Source: Lachnospiraceae bacterium M18-1 (GTDB lineage: Bacteria; Bacillota; Clostridia; Lachnospirales; Lachnospiraceae). Taken from it: a stretch of 35,702 nt of DNA. Positions 32,303 through 35,702 of the stretch are shown here, piece after piece (within the stretch, counting starts at the first letter, position 1; the number at the start of each line of letters is the position of its first letter). The translations under genes and the position numbers were made by a program. The stretch is taken from NCBI GenBank assembly GCA_000403295.2, contig KE159610.1, positions 1,060,367 to 1,096,068 on the forward strand, given 5' to 3'. The notes beneath the pieces are model-generated. The model saw nothing but the letters and a program-made list of their open reading frames with translations. It was not told the DNA's origin and ran no database searches.

Positions 32303-33457
32303 TCACTCCCCGCTCAGGACGCCTTTGAGATTATTGTCCTGGAAAAAGGTATTGCCGCTGTATAAAAACAGCACGTCGGAAATCCTGTAGGTATCCATGA
32401 TGTCCTCTATCGTCCCACTGTAATATCTGGGATCCACCAGCACGATCTCCCGGAAATAGGGCGTCAGAAACGGCACAAAGCTGTTTGCATAGGAATCCTT
32501 GATGAGCAGAAGCCTCCGGGTGCTTTCCGCCACTGTCTTGATATCCACCACGGACGTATTTTCCCCCAGGAAAACCGCATACTGATCCCTGGTCTTCAGC
32601 TTGGACGAATCATACAGGGATGTCGTCTTGCGCTGTTCATCCACATAGTTGACCACCACATCATTGTCCGTATCTCTCGGAACATACATATAGATATCCT
32701 CCCTGACGTCCATTCTGCAGCCGCTCTTGGCTGCCAGCATCCCGTTAAATGTGGTGGAGATGGGGTAAGAAACAAAGCCGCTGGACACATCCGTCTTGAT
32801 CTTCATCTGCTCCGCGACCTGGCTGAACGTATAAAACGCCCCCAGGCTGGTCCAGTGGTGGTCCGTCTTATAGTAGATTTTTTCCCCTGCGTGCTTCTTC
32901 AGGGCTTCTGCGGCGTCCAGCCACTCCACCTCCTCACCCAGTTCACGCTTCACCTGAGCGAACATCCGGCTCTGGTCGGACACCGTGGCAAATGCGGGAA
33001 GCCGGTCGCGCATGATATTGGCCGCATTTGGCACCAGCAGCATATACATCTGGACATCCCGGCTTTGGTTGGCAAACTGCCGGATCGCTTCCAGATTTTC
33101 CATCAGGGTCTCCTGGTCCGGCGACACGATCTCCTCCATCAGATAATCGTCCTTTCCGATCAGGATATTTTGCTCCTGCCTGCTTCCGCCGAGACCGCTC
33201 AGCCCCACCTTGATGCTCCTCCAGAAATTACGCCCGGCAAACTGGTCCGCCAGATAGGTTTCGTATTTTGTCATAAAATCCCCTGACACCAGGCTGCTCC
33301 AGGAGAGTCTGGGCATCCCGGCAAGCATCCGGTTCTCCTCCTCGGACATCTCTTTGTCCGATACCATCAGGTTCAGCAGGAAAAAAACAATCATGCACAT
33401 GACAAACACTTTTCCTACTGTCCCTTCAATTCTTCTTAACCTTCTATGATTCCTCAT
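32303..33457 (-). CDS. DHHW family protein (AlgX/AlgJ-like SGNH hydrolase fold)
   Basis: 384 aa. One N-terminal membrane helix (about 16-32, VFVMCMIVFFLLNLMV) leaves the rest outside. The name motif is in YYKTDHHWTSLGAF near residue 197, and the likely nucleophile Ser is in LLLIKDSYANSFVPF near 320; both are catalytic positions in AlgX/AlgJ O-acetyltransferases. With the adjacent MBOAT protein it should move acetyl groups onto a surface polymer. The polymer is not identifiable here. Confidence 0.88.
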   Translation of the reverse strand: MRNHRRLRRIEGTVGKVFVMCMIVFFLLNLMVSDKEMSEEENRMLAGMPRLSWSSLVSGDFMTKYETYLADQFAGRNFWRSIKVGLSGLGGSRQEQNILIGKDDYLMEEIVSPDQETLMENLEAIRQFANQSRDVQMYMLLVPNAANIMRDRLPAFATVSDQSRMFAQVKRELGEEVEWLDAAEALKKHAGEKIYYKTDHHWTSLGAFYTFSQVAEQMKIKTDVSSGFVSYPISTTFNGMLAAKSGCRMDVREDIYMYVPRDTDNDVVVNYVDEQRKTTSLYDSSKLKTRDQYAVFLGENTSVVDIKTVAESTRRLLLIKDSYANSFVPFLTPYFREIVLVDPRYYSGTIEDIMDTYRISDVLFLYSGNTFFQDNNLKGVLSGE

Positions 33458-33475
33458 ATCGATCTCCTGATATAG

Positions 33476-33504
33476 AAAAGCATCCGATTCCTCTGCACGG
33501 ATGC
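33476..33504 (-). terminator. Intra-operon hairpin, possible partial terminator
   Basis: On the minus strand GCATCCG, 11 bases, CGGATGC, then TTTTCT. It lies between the MBOAT and DHHW genes and could reduce downstream expression. Confidence 0.6.
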
Positions 33505-33508
33505 CGTT

Positions 33509-34921
33509 TTAAAAACGGAAATATAAAAACGGGTTAAAGGTTTCCGTCACCAAAAATGCCACGCTTACCAGGAAGATTCCCATATAGATCACGCAGGACA
33601 TGATTCTCTGCGTCCTTCCTTTTTTATAGGACTCCATAAACGCGCGCAGGATCGTCCATCCCCTGGATGAAGAACCCAGGATGCACAGCAGAAACAGCAG
33701 CCAGTGGGTCGTCAGCAAAAACACCGCCTGCCGGTCTGCCAGTGCGCTGGCTCCCATTCCAAACATCATCCCGATGTGATCCAGCGCCGAGCCCAGGTCC
33801 GGGCTGAAGAAAAACACCCATCCCACCATCACCAGGACAAACGTATAGATATGCTGTACCACTTTCGGAAGCCGTTCCATCAGCGTACCCCATACATATT
33901 TTTCCAGGATCAAAAGCAGGCCATAGTAGAGACCCCAGAACAGAAAATTCCATTCCGCACCGTGCCACAGCCCGGTCAGCGCCCACACCAGGATCAGATT
34001 CACCATATTGCGCCGTCCGCTGCACCGATTTCCGCCCAGAGGGATGTATACGTACTCCCGGAGCCAGGTGCTCAGGGAAATATGCCATCTCCTCCAGAAC
34101 TCCGTAATACTTTTGGAAACATACGGATAATGGAAGTTCCTGCGAAATTCAAAACCAAACATTTTTCCCAGTCCCACTGCCATATCCGAATATCCGCTGA
34201 AATCAAAATAGATCTGGAACGCATACGCGAGACATCCGACCCACGCAGTCAGCACGGAAACGGTCCCCACAGGAAGCTGTATCACCTGCTCATAGACCGT
34301 ACCGATGGAATTGGCGATGACCACTTTTTTCGCCAGCCCCTGGATAAAAAACATGGCCCCCCGGCCAAATTTTACAATCCCGAAGCTCCGCTGCCTCAAC
34401 TGCTCCTCGATATCAATGTACCGGACGATCGGTCCTGCGATCAGCTGCGGGAACATACAGATATAGGAGGCAAACCAGGTAAACTTTTTCTGCGCCTGTA
34501 CTTCCCCTCTGTATACGTCAACAATATAGGACAGCGCCTGGAAGGTATAAAAGGAAATCCCGATGGGCAGCGGAAGCACCCTGTAAGGAATATCTACCGG
34601 CAGCACCTCGTTCACAGTCTCCATGACAAGTCCATAGTATTTAAAAAAGGCAAGCACCAGCACATTCGCCGTCACTGCAAAGACCATGCCTCGTCTGGCA
34701 AGCTGCGGGCTGCTTCTCTTTCCTTCAATATCCAGCCCGCAGTAATAGTTCATGATCATGGACAGCAGCATCAGTATGATATAGACCGGCTCTCCCCACG
34801 CATAGAAAAACAGGCTGGCCGCCAGCATCACCAGATTCCTCATCTGTACAGGTGCCAGATAATAAACTGCCAGCGTAACAGGCAGAAACACAAACAAAAA
34901 TGTTATACTACTAAACAGCAT
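33509..34921 (-). CDS. MBOAT family O-acyltransferase (AlgI/DltB-like)
   Basis: 470 aa, about ten membrane segments. Family landmarks: LPIGISFYTFQALSYIVDVYRGE, FPQLIAGPIVRY, YSDMAVGLGKMFGFEFRRNF with YPYVSKSITEFWRRWHISLSTWLREYVYIPLGG, and the catalytic His in LTGLWHGAEWNFLFWGLYYG. It transfers an acyl group, probably acetyl, from the cytoplasm to an extracellular acceptor. Followed by the DHHW partner, the usual AlgI-AlgJ/X order. AGAGGATATAT precedes the ATG. Confidence 0.95.
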   Translation of the reverse strand: MLFSSITFLFVFLPVTLAVYYLAPVQMRNLVMLAASLFFYAWGEPVYIILMLLSMIMNYYCGLDIEGKRSSPQLARRGMVFAVTANVLVLAFFKYYGLVMETVNEVLPVDIPYRVLPLPIGISFYTFQALSYIVDVYRGEVQAQKKFTWFASYICMFPQLIAGPIVRYIDIEEQLRQRSFGIVKFGRGAMFFIQGLAKKVVIANSIGTVYEQVIQLPVGTVSVLTAWVGCLAYAFQIYFDFSGYSDMAVGLGKMFGFEFRRNFHYPYVSKSITEFWRRWHISLSTWLREYVYIPLGGNRCSGRRNMVNLILVWALTGLWHGAEWNFLFWGLYYGLLLILEKYVWGTLMERLPKVVQHIYTFVLVMVGWVFFFSPDLGSALDHIGMMFGMGASALADRQAVFLLTTHWLLFLLCILGSSSRGWTILRAFMESYKKGRTQRIMSCVIYMGIFLVSVAFLVTETFNPFLYFRF

Positions 34922-34946
34922 TCATATATCCTCTTCCCAGCCCGGT

Positions 34947-35702
34947 CTACAGGCTCTTTGTAAATGCAGCGGCTAAGGTTTCCGCCTCCGGCGAGACAGC
35001 CAGAAAGAGAAACCGCCCGCGCACCTGGATCTGCGCCTCTCTGATCAGCTGCGCCTGCTCCGGCGCGTATCCCTCAAAGGTATTCTTCCGGCTTTCCAGG
35101 CGTTCCTCTATCGCGTCCCGTACCTCCTGCACCTGCTGGTCTGTTTTCACCTCAATCAGCAATACCTCCTGTGCCGAGATGCTGAACTCGGCAGAATAAA
35201 ACATGACTCCTTCATAATCCGCACTGTTCAGCCCGTAATACCGCTTCAGCGCCTGTGCGTCCTCCCTGACAAGGCTTTCTTTATTCAGCAGCGGCTCTAC
35301 GGATCCGGCCACCTCTTCAAAAGGCTTCGTACTCCCGCTGGTATAGATCAGCAGCAGCACGACATACACCAGGATCATAAATGCGGCTCCCAGCTTCAGG
35401 ATTCCAGCTTTACTAAAGGAAGAAACCTCCTGAAGGTCCTGACGGTGATCCTCTCCATAATTTTCTTTATAGGAGTCTTCGTAATTTCTTTCTTCATCTG
35501 CATCATATTGTCCGCCGTAGTTTTGTCCCTGGTCTTGACCGTAGCCTTGTTCATAGCCCGGTCCGTTGCTTTGGTCATGATCCAGCCTATAGCCCTGGTC
35601 ATAGCCCTGCCCATGATCTGCCCTGTAGCCCTGGTCATAGCTTTGCTCATAGCCGGGTCTGTAGCCCTGGCCGTAGACTTGCCCATGATCCGGCCTATAG
35701 CC
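34947..35702 (-). CDS. DUF4358-like membrane protein with Gly/Tyr/Gln-rich tail, 5' partial
   Basis: The frame is open to base 35702, so the gene starts beyond the window; the ATG at 35378 is internal. The visible N-terminal region of about 85 residues (35702-35450) is Gly/Tyr/Gln/Asp-rich with repeats such as GYEQGYGQDQGQNYGGQYD. An acidic stretch, then EVSSFSKAGILKLGAAF and a membrane helix (MILVYVVLLLIYTS) follow. The outer domain of about 125 residues resembles DUF4358 (VLLIEVKTDQQVQEVRDAIEERLESRKNTFEGYAPEQ). It is 25 bp ahead of the MBOAT gene, in the same operon. Function unknown. Confidence 0.85.
   Translation of the reverse strand, partial: GYRPDHGQVYGQGYRPGYEQSYDQGYRADHGQGYDQGYRLDHDQSNGPGYEQGYGQDQGQNYGGQYDADEERNYEDSYKENYGEDHRQDLQEVSSFSKAGILKLGAAFMILVYVVLLLIYTSGSTKPFEEVAGSVEPLLNKESLVREDAQALKRYYGLNSADYEGVMFYSAEFSISAQEVLLIEVKTDQQVQEVRDAIEERLESRKNTFEGYAPEQAQLIREAQIQVRGRFLFLAVSPEAETLAAAFTKSL
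35450..35702 (-). repeat. Low-complexity Gly-Tyr-Gln coding repeat
   Basis: Imperfect tandem units of about 21-24 bp, such as GGCTATGACCAGGGCTAC on the minus strand, encode GYxQGYx motifs in the DUF4358-like protein. They continue past the window end. Confidence 0.8.

Noticed and set aside
33704..34963. 419-codon plus-strand frame
   Set aside because: It lies opposite the MBOAT gene, whose product has clear family motifs; the plus-strand frame is His/Gln/Arg-rich with no domain, a typical shadow in GC-rich DNA.
35396..35686. 96-codon minus-strand frame rich in Met, Lys, Thr and Ala
   Set aside because: It is the alternative frame of the Gly-Tyr-Gln repeat; the frame continuous with the DUF4358-like protein is the real one.

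Overview
The window looks like chromosomal DNA from a gut-type Lachnospiraceae (Clostridia, Firmicutes). The signs are strong GGAGG ribosome sites, a CbiM/Q/O energy-coupling-factor transporter, a cytoplasmic Csp-like S8 protease, a CD1871A-family CXXC peptide next to a 4Fe-4S membrane protein, a relic cysteine-rich KTR gene, and an IS1182-type transposase fragment. The genus cannot be fixed from this sequence. Both ends lie inside in-frame tandem repeats of membrane proteins. The window may therefore be a whole contig that broke at repeats.

Layout, left to right. At 1-1.5 kb is the 3' part of an L,D-transpeptidase with a repeated Ser/Asp-rich cytoplasmic tail. At 1.7-4.4 kb are a YitT transporter-like protein, an orphan galactitol-type PTS IIB, an IS1182 fragment and a small AT-rich membrane protein. 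At 5.1-8.6 kb are a CofE-like ligase homologue and a divergent YczE-type membrane protein/LysR pair with a clear palindromic operator. At 8.7-9.9 kb are YccF and an unknown coiled-coil protein; the latter sits behind what reads as a yybP-ykoY (manganese) riboswitch with its own promoter and terminator. At 10.0-12.7 kb is an AT-rich block: an HxlR regulator divergent from two FMN-reductase-like flavoproteins, a TetR regulator with paired operators, and a decayed KTR gene. This block looks laterally acquired.

At 12.7-15.5 kb is a leftward cobalt/nickel ECF transporter operon (cbiM with PDGLE domain, cbiQ, cbiO) with a terminator-like structured leader. At 15.6-16.8 kb is the most striking gene, a response-regulator receiver domain fused to a RelQ/YjbM-type (p)ppGpp synthetase domain. 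At 16.8-18.8 kb is a NatAB-type ABC exporter. At 19-22.4 kb are an XRE regulator overlapping a membrane protein gene, a coiled-coil protein, and a BlaR1/BlaI-type sensor-repressor pair. At 22.6-25.7 kb are a PilZ protein, a 4Fe-4S membrane protein with a CXXC peptide, a signal peptidase II-like protein, and a zinc-ribbon protein with an 11-residue-repeat tail.

At 25.9-29.3 kb are a Csp-like S8 protease and a divergent ClpX. From 29.4 kb to the end is a leftward cluster of ligA, an RluF-type pseudouridine synthase, a DHHW (AlgX/J-like) protein, an MBOAT acyltransferase and a DUF4358-type protein. The MBOAT-DHHW pair is a typical cell-surface polymer O-acetylation module. The DUF4358 protein carries a Gly/Tyr/Gln-rich low-complexity tail that runs off the window.

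Two families of dispersed structured repeats run through the window. One is a short element with a covarying hairpin (four copies, all on the minus strand). The other is a larger palindromic element of about 150 bp with a shared 31-bp core.
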